DNA from: Protea cynaroides
Lineage: Eukaryota; Streptophyta; Magnoliopsida; Proteales; Proteaceae
Direction: 5' to 3'
Assembly: GCA_028583415.1 (NCBI GenBank)
Contig: CM053266.1
Span: forward strand, 85,628,149-85,692,148
Length of the DNA: 64,000 nucleotides
Below the pieces are notes generated by a model. The model worked only from the letters and a program-made list of their open reading frames with translations, did not search any database and was not told the DNA's origin. The translations under genes were made by a program, and so were the position numbers. The stretch's first letter is position 1, and the number at the start of each line of letters is the position of its first letter. Shown here in pieces: positions 29,265 through 40,770 of this stretch.

Positions 29265-31568
29265 TGTCACACCCCAATTCTGCACTATTCAGAACGGTGT
29301 GATGAACCGCTAATAAACCAACTGTTCAACCAGGATCTCTAATAGGATGTGTCCTTTTAAATTAAACCATACACATCCACAACCATAATCAGAATAAATA
29401 CACAATAGCGAAAGTTTTAATATTAAATGAACGGAAGAATCTAACTGTGATAATCATAAATAAAATATCAAATTATGTTGTATCAACTGAAACATAAGTA
29501 AATAAAATATCAAATTACATTTCCTTAACAGTTCAAATAAAAATCTAATCGAAAAGTTATACTCGCATGAGGAGTCATGCGTCTCCACTATATCTTCAAC
29601 CTCCATTGCAGCCACGTGCCCGTACACAGAAGCATTCATATAATCTTCCACAGTGGTACCTGCATCATCAACTAAAAATATTCGACGTCGAAAGGGTGAG
29701 CACACATCACGGCTCAGTGAGCAAACAAAACAATGCAACAAACATATGCATGCATTCAGTTCATATCTGTGGTCTGGTATATAAGTCTGCAATATGCTAT
29801 AGAAAGGTTTGATGGCCGCTTCACCTCTATACACGAGTGTGTGAAGCCACCCAAAGGTTAATGTTTATTGTCGTTCCACATGCATCCACTATGGAATAGA
29901 GATAGAGCTAAAGTGCTTAGGACCACACTGCATCACACTTCCCCTAATACTCTACCCATACCAACACGTAAGCCCCAGCTGGCGAGGGCTTGCAAACTGG
30001 GCTCGCAACTAACCAATCCTAATGTCAAACAGTGTACCCAAGGCCTCACCCCAGCATCCCTCAATACGTTTATAGAGATAGAGCTAAGGCCCCCGGCAGA
30101 GTCGAAGACTACACGGTCCGAGACCACCTCCCCTGATACCCTACGATGTAATAGTTTTGCTAAGGTAATGGCGATACGATGATGTCAGTGGACGAGACAT
30201 GAGTAAAGATAGAGCTAGAGTTTGGTGACCAGGCTGAACCACAATGTCACGTCCTCCCCCAGATGCTCCACTCGCATCAAGCACACTAACCACACACATA
30301 CATTCACATGCCTATTCCTAGCATCATCATCATCATCATGTTATAAATAAAATAGAATTAAATATGTATGAACATTAATAGCAAGAATATTGGATGACAT
30401 GTTGAATGCACATTACAAGCATACACGCATAGAATCAGTCATGGCATTGGACTCAAGAAAATAAAAATAGTTTATTATTAGCCAATTAGTTTAGGTCTTG
30501 TTCCCTTACCTTTGCTTGAGTGTAAATCCTCTTTCAAGCTCTAAGAATCACCTTTATATCAATAGGAAAACCTAACAAGTCGATAGATTTTAATTAGAAG
30601 TCATTCCGACAATTTTAGGCTTGCTGTTAAGCTAGGGTCGCCGGTAAGGTAGCAGTTTTCTGCGACCCCAGGGTGTAGGGTCGATGCTAGGGTCGGATGT
30701 TCCATCAACCCTAGGTGTGACCACAGCTTCCCTGGACTTCTCGAAAGTTGGGGGTCGATCCTGTGGTCTGGTAGGGTCGATTCCCAATCGACCCTACGTG
30801 CGACCGCACGTGGTTTGAGTCGACATTTTCATTCTACAGTCTAATCTTTCAAGTTTGGGTCCTATGGCTTACTTCCACAGTCCATTCTATGCTTGTTCTA
30901 TGGCTTAAAATTCCAGGTTACTTCCTTACTTTGCCTACCATGATTCCCTCCATGGATTTCATTGAAATCTTCCCATGGGTGGATGATTTGGGTTTCTCCT
31001 AGATCATACCCTCTTCATGAACTATTCTAAGGTCTTAAATTATTAATGGAAGCATACCCATACCTTAGGTTTGCTGAGATTCAGAGGTTTCTCTGAATTC
31101 TTCTCTTTAGTCTTCTTCTCCAACTTTCCTTCTCTTCTCTTTCAATTAGGGTTTCAAAAGGAGGGACATAGGCTAAGTGACATCCTATTTATAGAGGAAA
31201 ACCTCCCAAAATAAGTCCCATTGAGATTAGGAAAGAATCCCCTTGAAATTTAGAAAGTTTCCTATTTACGATTTCTGTCAGTGATGAGGGGGTCGATCAG
31301 GGGGTCGGAGATCCCGTCGACCCTAGGGTCTAAATTGTTCGACCCTTGGGTCTAAATAGGTCTAAAATTTAGGGGTCTGACTCCCTAATGAGGTGGTGTC
31401 GACCCTGCTTATTTGGGTATGCAACCCTACCCCCTATTTTACTATTTTTGGGTCAGTTTAATACCTGGTCTAGCTATTTCCTTCACGCACTTGGTCCATT
31501 TGGCTCGACCATGATAGGTAGACCTGGCACAAGGTGGTAAGACCAGTTAGTTCGATACGGGTCTTACA
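29265..31568 (-). repeat. 5' LTR of element C (2,304 bp)
   Basis: TGTCACACCCC...GGGTCTTACA with TATA box 31194-31185 (minus). A donor-like CTAAG|GTATGG lies near 31065 (minus). The mini-exon copy here (about 29671-29545) has a 7-nt deletion that shifts the frame and destroys the CxCxxC end. GGGTCGA clusters are at about 30630-30800 and 31290-31410. Confidence 0.9.
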
Positions 31569-32518
31569 GGAGGTCTAGGATTATTCCTCACACTAGCACC
31601 TTTCGTATCGTTCTGTCTTAGCATGCTTGGTGCGGGTAGGGTATCAGGGGGAGAAAATGGCACTGTGGTCTCCGGCCTGGCCACTAAACTCTAGCTCTAT
31701 CTCTATGCCGTAGGGAGCTGCGCTGGGATAGGGCCTACTGTGATGACATATAGGATTGGTTAGTTGCGAGCCCAGTTTGCAAGTCCTCGCCAATAGGGGC
31801 TTATGTGTTGGTATGGGTAGAGTATCAAGGGAGGTGTTGGCGGTGTTTGATCCGGATGCCTTTGTTCTATCTCTATTCCATGGTAGGGTGCATGTGGGAT
31901 GACAGTGGTGTTTGATCCATTGGGCGGCTTCACACACTCGTGTATAGAGGTGCAGTGGCCGCCAATCCTTTCTATAGCACATTGTAAACTTAAAACCAGA
32001 CCATGATGTAAATGTTACTCATGCATATGTTTGTTGCATTGTCTGATTGTCTTACTGAGCTAAGTTGTGAGCTCACCCTTGTGTATACACTATTTTTAGA
32101 TGTTGATACAGGTTATACGGTGGAGGATTACCTGAATGCTTCAGTGTATGGAGGCGTGGCTGCTTTGGACGTACAAGCAGGAGAGGACGAGCGTGACGCT
32201 TCATGCGAGTGCCCTTTCTGCGTGTACCTCTAGGAGTTGATTTAATTTATTTTAATTATTTTTGGTTGAAGATACAATTGATGTAAAGATATTTAATTAA
32301 GTTTTGATATTTGAATAATTAGATATTTATTTAAATTTATCAATAGATCACTCAGTTCATTTTATTTAAGACTTTTGATGTATTTTATTATATTCTGATT
32401 ATGGTTATGTGCAATGGTTTGTATGAGTGGACACGGTCTTATAGAGATCCTGGTGTGAACCGTTGGTTCAGTGACGATTCACTCCCACTTCTTGTTCAGC
32501 CAGAATTGGGGTGTGACA
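31569..32518 (+). repeat. LTR fragment of the second family (E-like), left-truncated
   Basis: Plus-oriented counterpart of the E LTRs: its start is the reverse complement of the region near 51370 / 41700, and it ends GGGGTGTGACA at 32518. The left part was removed or displaced by insertion of the B-C array. The right flank (TGGACCGTACC) is not a PBS, so it is a 3' LTR or solo LTR. It carries an intact mini-exon at 32100-32233. Confidence 0.8.
32100..32233 (+). CDS. LTR mini-exon (second-family LTR fragment)
   Basis: 134 nt to TAG after an acceptor-like CTATTTTTAG, same phase as in family 1. VEDYLNASVYGGVAALDVQA is shared in outline with family 1, and the end is DASCECPFCVYL. No stop in frame. 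Confidence 0.6.
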
Positions 32519-32899
32519 TGGACCGTACCCTATACATTTTGATGCATGCACATTTCATCCTTTGCTTTATACTTGTACTTATTTCCTTTTTTTTGTCATT
32601 GAACTGGGTTCTTGATCATGGGATGACTGCCCGAGTTGTGGGCTGCATCCCAATTTTGTACTAAAATCAGTATATATATATACGACTTTTTCTCTTTTGT
32701 TCGTAGTTGATATTGTGCATTATTGTCTTTATTTAGTTCTTGTAATTTGGTGTAACCTAGTTTACTGTTTTCCTCACTTACTACTTGTAGGTTCATAAAA
32801 GCTTTTAATTATCCTGGGCATCTGTTCCGACACATGGAAACGCACGTGCAGGAGAAGTTTGTAGGTAGAGTCAGAGTGGTTGTGCTCTGATACTAGTAT
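32519..32899 (-). mobile_element. Leader fragment and PBS of element F4
   Basis: Internal sequence next to the F4 5' LTR. It has the words GGGTTGTGG-like (GAGTTGTGGGCTGCATCCC) seen downstream of the antisense ORFs in A-D. The PBS at 32884-32895 (minus TAGTATCAGAGC, one change from the tRNA-iMet site) lies 4 bp from the LTR. Nothing coding is visible. The left side stops at the second-family LTR. Confidence 0.65.
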
Positions 32900-32977
32900 T
32901 GTCACAGTATATTCTGGGAATTGGACGTAATATCGGAGTCATCTAAGAGATCACCCGAATCTTTCAGCGATCGATGA

Positions 32978-35316
32978 GGTAAGACCCGCACTCGACTAAC
33001 TTGGTCTAACCGTGTCGTGTCAGGTCTTCCCATCATTGCTGGACCAAGTGGACCGACCGTGTGAAGATGGATCACAAAACTAGGTATGAATCGAGTTAAA
33101 ATGCTCAAAAGTATGCGTATAGTCGAATACCGAGGTAGGTATGGTCGACCATAAGGTATGAAACAAAGGTCACTGATCCAGGACCCTACGGTCGATGTTT
33201 TTGACCCTATGGTCAACGGATTCTGTGACCATAGGCCATCGATCGTGCGACCCAGATCAGACTCTGAGTTGGAAACTTTCCTAATTCAAGGGGGGATTTC
33301 TTTCTTAATGTTGGAGAACTTTATATGGAGAATTTTTCTCTATATAAAGGACATCTCTCAACCTTTTTCACTCTTTTAGATCGTTAGTAAACCCTAAAGG
33401 AAGAGAAAGAGAAGGAAAGAGAAGGAAGAGAAGACTAAGGAGAAGGTTGTGCTGAGAAGATTTTAGCTCTCTACCATAGGCAAAGGTATGAACCTAATCT
33501 CTGAAGATGTAAATTCTATGGAATAAGGCTTCTATGGGTGATTGGAGATGTCAACCTATTATGATCCATGTGATTCCTTGAGTAAATCCCAAGGCTAATC
33601 ATGAGGGTGAGTTTGGTGATAATGGTTGATGAGAAACTACTAATGATGACCATAGGATAACCTTAGTATGAACCCAAGAGAAAAGCCTAGGGGTTAACCC
33701 AAGAAGAACTCGAGTTGAATGTAGTTTATGATCAGAAATCTTAAGGTCGCAACTATAGTCGACCATAGCATGACCAGCATGATCAAAGTATCGACCATAG
33801 GAATTCGAGAAGAATTCAGAAACCATATGGTCGCAGGTACGGTCGCACCATATGTGACCGTAGGGTATCGACCGTAGGCAGTAAGGTCGACACAGTATGA
33901 GACCATAGGACCAATTAGACACCTATCAGTGCTCTGTTTCAATTTTTGACTACTGTAACATGTTACATATGAACCTTAACTTAAATTCATATAACTTTTA
34001 GGTTATTAAATCAATTCAAAGAGAATTACAAGGCTTGGAAGGAGATCAAGTTTTGCTAACAAGTGAGGGAGCAAGACCTAAACTAATTGGCTAATAACAA
34101 GCTGTTTTGCTTATTGAGTTCAATGCCATGATTGATTATATGCTTGTATGCTTATAGTGTGCATCTCACATGTCATCCAATATTCCTGTTATTACTGCTC
34201 ATGCATATTTATTTATGTCTATTTATAATATGATGATGATGATGATGATGCTAGGAATAGGCATGTGATTATGTGTGTGTGGTTAGTGTGCTTGATGCGA
34301 CTGGAGCATCAGGGGGAAGACGTGGCATGGTGGTCTTTGATCTGGTCACCAGACTCTATCTCTATCTCTACTCAAGTCTTGCCCATTAACATCGTCATAT
34401 CGCCATTACCTTAGCAAAACTATTACATCGTAGGGCATCAGGGGAGGTGGTCTCGGACCGTGTAGTCTCTGACTCTGTCGGGGGGCCTTAGCTCTATCTC
34501 TATGGACGCATTGAGGGTTGCTGGGGTGAGGCCTTGGATACATTGGATGCCATTTAGGATTGGTTAGTTGCGAGTCAGTTTGCAAGCCCTCGCCAATAAA
34601 GGCTTACGTATTGGTATGGGTAGGGCATCAGGGGAAGTATTGGTAGTGTTTGATCCGGACACTTTAGCTCTATCTCTATTTCATGGTGGGTGCATGTGGG
34701 ACGACAATGGTGTTTGATCCATTGGGCAGATTCACATACTTGTGTATAGAGGTGCAGGGGCCACCAAACCTTTCTATAGCATATTGTAAACTTAAAAACC
34801 AGACCAAAGATATGAATTGAATGCATGCATATATTTGTTGCATTGTTTTGTTTGCTTATTAAGCCGTGATGTGTGCTCACCCTTTCGACGTCGAATATTT
34901 TAGTTGATGATGCAGGTCCTATTGTTGAATATTATGTAAAAATGCACCGATGTACGAACACATTACGGCCATGGATGTAGAAGCTGTAGAAGATACGTAT
35001 GATCCTTCATGTGAGTGCAACCAATGCATTTTTTATTAGTTTAGCTATATTTGGTTATTGGAACATGTAACAGATTATTTACTTTATGTCTTGAGTTTTT
35101 GAGAAATAATTGGATTAAATAATTATTATATCATTGTTAGACACTCAGTTCATTATCTATAAGACTTTCGCTTATTGTTATTTATCTCTGATTATTTCTG
35201 TGGAAGGTGTGTGTGGTTGATATGGTGGGTACTACCTAACGGAGATCCTGGTTGAACCATTGGTTTATTTACGGTTCATCACACTATTCTGGTTAGTCCA
35301 GAATTAGGGTGTGACA
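32978..35316 (+). repeat. Solo LTR related to family 1, TSD GATGA (2.34 kb)
   Basis: Plus-oriented: begins GGTAAGACCCGC (expected TG mutated to GG) and ends GAATTAGGGTGTGACA. It is flanked by GATGA at 32973-32977 and 35317-35321. No PBS or PPT flanks it, so it is a solo LTR. Contents: clusters of CGACCATAGG / CCTATGGTCG words (33140-33260, 33745-33910), TATA box CTCTATATAAAGG near 33339, GA-rich leader, donor-like CAAAG|GTATGA at 33486, ATG/GAT microsatellite (34230-34250), acceptor-like ATATTTTAG at 34902 and a frameshifted mini-exon. Confidence 0.88.
34904..35039 (+). pseudogene. LTR mini-exon, frameshifted copy in the solo LTR
   Basis: Same place as in the other LTRs. An indel near 34945 breaks the frame. 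After it the conserved tail returns: HITAMDVEAVEDTYDPSCEC, then NQCIFY and TAG at 35037-35039, again with three Cys. Confidence 0.55.
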
Positions 35317-35318
35317 GA

Positions 35319-36830
35319 TGATGCGTGTCGAGCGCTCAAATTAAATTACCTTACTTTGAAATGTAGCTAGTAGCAAGTAAGGGTCAAACCCACAAGGACT
35401 GTATAATCAAGATCAAAATGTTTGATTAACCTAAAGAGAAAAAAAATAAATAAAAATGAAATAAGACTCAGAAAATAACCAATTGTTGTACTAAAGCAGA
35501 TTCTGATTGATCATATTAGCACAACTTTTCTGGTTATCCTACGTATGAAGGGGGAAGGTATGTTTGAAATAGAAAAGAACAGTAATTAATTATCTAAAAT
35601 ATAAGAATAAAGAGCAAGGTAACACAAAAATCAAAGATTAAACCAATAAGAGAAAGCTTCAGTCAAAAGGATACTTACACCATCTTCGTAAACTTGTTCA
35701 TCGACATAGGGGATAATTAATTCCAATTGAATAATCAATCAAGAAAGTCAGGACTAGGCCTAAAATCCTTAGTCTTTCCTTAGGATTGGTCTATTAAAAG
35801 ATAGTTTGTTAATAGTACCTTTACTCCTAAATCAATCTCAAGACTAGGCTCTCGATTCGATTTAGAAATAGCATTAACAATTAAAAAGACGATTGAAATT
35901 AAATGTTAAACACACACCAGCATGGTTTAATCAATTTAATCTGATTTCTCTTAGAAATATAACATTAACTTGTCCATTAACATCAATCCCCATTGTTATT
36001 GACATAGAGTAATCAATTGATAGCAATCCAATTCTAATCTAGCAACCGATTAGATAAATAAATCAATTAGTAGTACTCCTAATCAAATCATTCATCAATC
36101 ATTCTACACATAACTTGGAAGAAAATCAGATATTTAATTAAAAATCAATAAATAAAAACAAGTCTCACAAGTTTACAATGATGGCTTCAGTTCCGTCTAA
36201 CCGAAGATAAGAAAGTTAGCCGCACATGACTTCTTCAAGAACATAAGAATAAAAGAGAGTTGTTCTTCAGCCACCGCCTTCTTTCTCAATAATTCTCGGA
36301 TGCCTCTTTACGTAGGCTTTACATTGTTTAAATAGCCAAAATACAAGAGTAAAATTGGTATGCCCAGATTTGACAACCTTATTACATGAAATAAAAATTA
36401 AGTAAAATTCTCTTTCCTAGATTAGATGAAAATGATTTCATTATTAACCAATTGCACCCCCAAATCTAATTTTGTAAGATTTTATAGTTGTGTATATTCT
36501 TCTCCAGATTTCTAACAATCTATCGAGACCTTTCAATAATGAACCTTTTGTGTGTGGCAACCTTCCTTCTCTGGTTTTCAGCTTTCTAGATTAGATTTTG
36601 AAGCCACGTTTGGAAGCCCAAACGAACTCTTTCCATGTTAGAATCTTACATGAAATTCATAACATTAATATTGAGAGTGCTAGAATTTTTTCATCTTTTA
36701 TTAATTAATTAACAAGGTTTACAAAATATACCAAACTCATAAAATAAATTCTATTAAGCTCAATAAGGTATAAAACATCCTAAAAATTGCTATGCAAAGG
36801 AAGAAAAATTATAAAATTATACACTTATCA
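35319..36830. repeat. LTR-like unit (solo LTR), TSD ATCGA, 1.5 kb, unclassified
   Basis: TGATGCGTGTCGAGCG... to ...ACACTTATCA. ATCGA stands at 32970-32974 (left of the nested solo LTR) and at 36831-36835. TG...CA ends, a 5-bp TSD and absence of coding sequence fit a solo LTR. The beginning (AAGTAAGGGTCAAACCCACA near 35380) is a word often seen near the ends of plant LTR elements. Orientation and lineage are not resolved. AT-rich, no ORF. Confidence 0.7.
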
Positions 36831-37139
36831 ATCGACAACCAAAATGATCTACCAGCAAATCCCACAGTCTGCACAGACAATATCTATAATAATCAACAAT
36901 AATTAATAATCATTGAAGCGAAATAATAACAGTTGCAACGGAATCATAATAGAGAACAGATGCTTCTAATGTTATCATTACATAATAAGTCTGTTATGTA
37001 TTACAAACCGTTTCATAAGTAATATTCATATTACATATACCCTGTACTAAATAAATAGAGTAAATTTGAATAAAATAGTGTAGATAAACCAAACTGCATC
37101 TACCTACGGACATCAAAATCATGGAAGCGAGGCACTGAC

Positions 37140-37273
37140 TTAGGTCCCATAAACACAGTCTTTACAGGTACAGCCCTCGACATGACCCCTTAGTGGCCCT
37201 CCACCAAGAGAAATGCCCTCAACATTAACATGATCCATAGCAGTAGATACAATAGAGGTACTTGCAATCAAAG
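37140..37273 (-). CDS. LTR mini-exon (F4 copy)
   Basis: 134 nt between acceptor-like TTTCTTTTTAG and TAA, same length and phase as in families 1 and 2 although the protein is strongly diverged. Ends HVEGCTCKDCVYGT, i.e. CxCxxCVY shifted by one residue. The upstream CTCACCCCTCGATATCGAAT matches CTCACCCCTCGACGTCGAAT of family 1. Confidence 0.55.
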
Positions 37274-37698
37274 CTAAAAAGAAATTCGATATCGAGGGGT
37301 GAGTTCTCATCCCAGCTCGACGAGAAGTCAAGTATCCAACGCAATCCTATGCAATAATTAATTAATGCAGTACAGAAGCAAATAAACAAGCAATTATGAG
37401 TGGCAATCAAATGTGTATGCAATCATGGTCGGCCTGTACCCTAACTCAACCGACAGTCATTGATCTTGAGTCGAAATTAAATAATCAATGACACCGCTGA
37501 TCCAGAGGTAGACCCATGAATCAATGGCTCATCACTAGGTGAACCGTCATTGATCTCGAGTTAGATCCAGACAATCAATGACACCCCTGATTTTGAGTCA
37601 GACCCATGTGAATCAGTGGCTTATTCACCCTTTGCTAAAGCACAAGTCATTTGACCAAATTGATGCAACATGCAGGAGAATATAATAAATAGGGCTAC

Positions 37699-38335
37699 AC
37701 CCCAGCAAAGATCCCCGTTCCACTTCAATGGACTGATTGTGTCCCCACTAAGGTGTAATCGGGCATATGGTCGTGTATCGTACTCCCATACACCACGCGA
37801 TCATATACCCCACAATACAATCATATTCAAATCAACAATCACTCAACATGGCATCTACACGCAATAAGTAAAACTATACTCGAGTAGGAATCTTTGTTCC
37901 ACTCCCATGGACTGATCGTGTCCCCACTGGAGTATAGAGTGCTAACATGGCACATGTATCGTACTCCCATACTCTACACACCCATCATTCATGGTCTCAA
38001 CTAGACTGCACCCAGTAGAGAACCCGAACTCCCCACTCCCATGGTTCGTTGTGCCTCCACTAAGGTATAGCTACTCCCAACGTGATTCATGATGTCATTC
38101 GTTACATGAACCACCATACATGGGTGGCATCCCAATAGAAAACCCCGGATCCCCACTCCCATGGATCACCGTGTCTCCACTAGGATACCGGTACCCCAAC
38201 ATGGTATGTATGCCCTTACTCTTCAACGTCACACGCACCATCATACATGGTTATGCACATAAACAATATCAACAACCACTCCTTGCAGAGAACCCTGGAT
38301 CCCCACTCCCATGGTTTACCTTGTCTCTACCAAGG
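37699..38335. repeat. Five degenerate repeats in the F4 LTR (CCACTCCCATGG...GTGTCCCCACTA)
   Basis: Copies start near 37703, 37885, 38013, 38136 and 38287. Each has a CCACTCCCATGG core and a CCACTARGGT-like end about 35 bp later. They lie in the predicted LTR intron, where families 1 and 2 carry three and two copies of an unrelated-looking repeat. Confidence 0.75.
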
Positions 38336-38919
38336 TAACAACAACCAACATCATACATAGTTATAGTTATATGCAAATGCATGAACAGTTATATACATTT
38401 CATTGAATGACATGTTATAAAAGAAAAACAACCATAACAAACAACAAACACATGCACAAAATCTACGTCACCTGACCCCTCACCTGTAGACACTAGTGGT
38501 GTTGAAAAACCTTGAAGCAGGTAGAAGGCTTCGTCCACTACCCGCACTGTTTTACCTAATTAGTTAAATAAGCTTCATTAGGTTGGTAAACATCTTTTAA
38601 ACTAGCGTAGACAAGTCCTATAGTCCATGCTCGGGTCCCAAGATAAGTCGGGGACCGAAAGGTTGGTCTTCCTAACCATTACTAGGCTTATACATCAAAA
38701 TATACTGAACCAGAGGATAGAACTGGTTGATCGTTCCACCAGTACAGTAAGCCGGTTAACCCTTAGTTATTTCTTAGTAAACAGAATTGGAGGATGAATC
38801 GGATGGTCCGTCATCCGGTTGACCATCCGCTTCATATCTACTATGATATAGTATGGTAGTAGGTCATTCGGAAGCTTTGCCGGGTGATACATAATCTGAC
38901 ACTGCCTCCTGTTCCTGCC

Positions 38920-39070
38920 TCCAGTTCATGCCGCCGGTTTGTGCCACCAGTTCTGTGACACCGGTTTGGTGCCATCGATTTTGTGACACTGGTTTCGTGC
39001 CACCAGTTTCATGACACCGGTTCCGTGCCACCGGTTCCGTGACATGGGTTCCATGCCTCCGGTTCTGTCC
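38920..39070. repeat. Short tandem array of GTGCCACCGGTTC-type units
   Basis: About nine imperfect copies of a roughly 16-bp unit alternating GTGCCACCGGTT and GTGACACCGGTT. It lies upstream of the F4 TATA box, where family 1 LTRs have GGGTCGA clusters. Confidence 0.8.
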
Positions 39071-39617
39071 TAAAAGCCAAGCACGAACCAGAGAAGTTCT
39101 CCTTCTTTGGGAAGGTTTTCCACCATGGTTTCTATCATTCTAAACGATGGGAAATACTCTTCTACCATTATTACACATAATGAGAGTCGTCTAGACCCCA
39201 TTATCATCTCCATTCATGAAGGAGGAGACAACTTGGGTTTTCTAAGTTAAGCTTAGTCTCCATTAATGGAGATTGGATTTCACTTCATGATATCCATTTA
39301 AGTTGGTGGGAATCACCTTCCCACCATTATTAGGTATAATAGGAGTAATTTATGGCTCCATTAAACTCCATATGGAGTGGGTGAACATAACCCTAGGTTT
39401 TCTAGGTTGTTAATGGTGGCCACCATTAATGGTGCTCAACTACCATGGTTTCTAGCCTTAAACATCAAGGAAGAAGGAGGAAGGTTCATTGCACTTACCT
39501 TCAAGGGGTTGATGCTAGGGCTTGGGGTTCTTGAGCTTAAAGTTCCACTTCTCCTCCTCTTCACTCACTCTCACTCTCCCACAGTTTAGCAAGAGTAAAA
39601 TAAGTGAGAGTGAGTTC

Positions 39618-39627
39618 CCTTTTATAG
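39618..39627 (-). promoter_or_regulatory. TATA box of the F4 LTR
   Basis: Minus strand CTATAAAAGG, about 310 bp from the LTR start at 39933. Confidence 0.6.
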
Positions 39628-39933
39628 AAATTGGGGAGAGAGAAAGGCCTAATCTCATGTTCAACCGGTTGCAGTTAAGCGGATGAATGCTCATCCGGTT
39701 ATGCCTCTGATTAGACTTAAAAATAGATTTTGGCCTAGTTTGGTGGGTCTGATTTGGTGGGGATGCTTTCTAGGCTTCTTGGATATCATTTCCACATGTC
39801 CTGCCATCACTAAGTAATCCAAGAAGTCGACCCACATCATATGAAGGGTTAAAAGCCATGGTGCCAATTGTGGGCACAGTAAAACCGGACACGGAGGGAT
39901 CCAAATTGTGAGGATTTCAGAGTGGGTCTTACA

Positions 39934-40770
39934 TACAACCATTGGGAAGTGATTAGTGCGGGTCCGTTTAATTCAATTCTGAAACTGAACTAAGTTGAGA
40001 TGACGTCGGGTGCATCAAGGGGGTTGTCTGTGAATATCCTAGAGCTCGATGATCCATTCCTTCTTGTTCGTGCGGGATTGATTGGTGAGATAGAAAAAAT
40101 CCCGCATGATGCTTTATGCTTTTCTTTGTCTCTGCTGTATTATTTTTTGTTGATAAGATACTCAAATACTGACCTATTTGTATATGCCTCATGTAGTGGG
40201 ACTTACTGAAGAGGAGCTTAGGGCATGGACTACTATTATGACAAAGAAAAAGAATATTCGCATGAAATTTAAAACTGGGACCAGTAGTAATATAGTCGCT
40301 CTTCCCACTGTTCCCCCAATTGCAACGCATGCAACAAACGTTTCTCCGCTGGCCCAGGCCTCTCCATTCAGTAGGAATAGTTCAAGGAGGAGGAGCCGGG
40401 ATGAGATAAATCCCAATGAGGCCCACACTTATGCTCAACCTGTTCTTCTTTCCCAAAGGACTCTGGATTTTTCTGGCTCCATTCCACATGGAGGTATAGG
40501 GTAGACCCTTGGGCCATCTTTGTTCGAAAGCTTACCTGCGAGTTCGTCTCCGGCAGGGGTTTATCAAAGTGGAGGGATACTGGGTTCTCTTAGCAACCTG
40601 GCTCCTCAAGCGCATTCAACCACTTCGCCGCAGTTGAGGTTTCCTATTCCTTATGCTAATACTCATTATGGAAGACACAGCCCATGGGGATTCTCACACG
40701 GCACTGACATACTAAAGGGGGCTCGATTGCCGTGGGATGCTGAATTCATGGCTAATCTATCGACACCGGC
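39934..40770 (+). pseudogene. Extra ORF of Tat element T1, 5' part (spliced, cut by element E)
   Basis: Coding from about 40000 (VNILELDDPFLLVRAGLI). A predicted 112-bp intron (40085-40196, donor ATTG|GTGAGA, acceptor GCCTCATGTAG) joins in frame to VGLTEEELRAWTTIMTKKKN. Then a Ser/Pro-rich region with a basic patch (SSRRRSRDE), a stop at 40502, and open frame again to AEFMANLSTPA, where element E is inserted (TSD CCGGC at 40766-40770). The 3' part is at 52412-53332. Antisense to the T1 integrase and placed beyond the 3' tandem repeats, as described for extra ORFs of Tat-lineage elements. No known catalytic motif. A host gene origin is possible but I see no support for it. Confidence 0.6.

Larger units (their letters stand above)
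7354..31568 (-). mobile_element. Element C, Tekay/Del-type chromovirus, hosting element D
   Basis: Minus-strand element with 3' LTR 7354-9655, PPT, pol (9634-12849), insertion of D (12850-24778), the rest of protease and gag (24784-26408), leader with antisense ORF, PBS (29250-29261) and 5' LTR 29265-31568. Without D it is about 12.3 kb. The right flank is an LTR piece of another family. The outer TSD cannot be found because the tandem B-C array leaves the window on the left. Confidence 0.88.
32900..39933 (-). repeat. 5' LTR of element F4 (about 3.2 kb without insertions)
   Basis: Starts TGTCACAGTAT at 32900, adjacent to a PBS, and ends GTGGGTCTTACA at 39933. The LTR is interrupted after 32974 by two nested insertions and resumes at 36836. 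It shares the F1/F2 plan in the minus direction: TATA (39627-39618), long predicted intron with short repeats, acceptor TTTCTTTTTAG and a 134-nt mini-exon (37273-37140). The right flank (from 39934, tacaa...) is the Tat extra ORF, so F4 was inserted there. Diverged from families 1 and 2 in most of its length. Confidence 0.75.
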
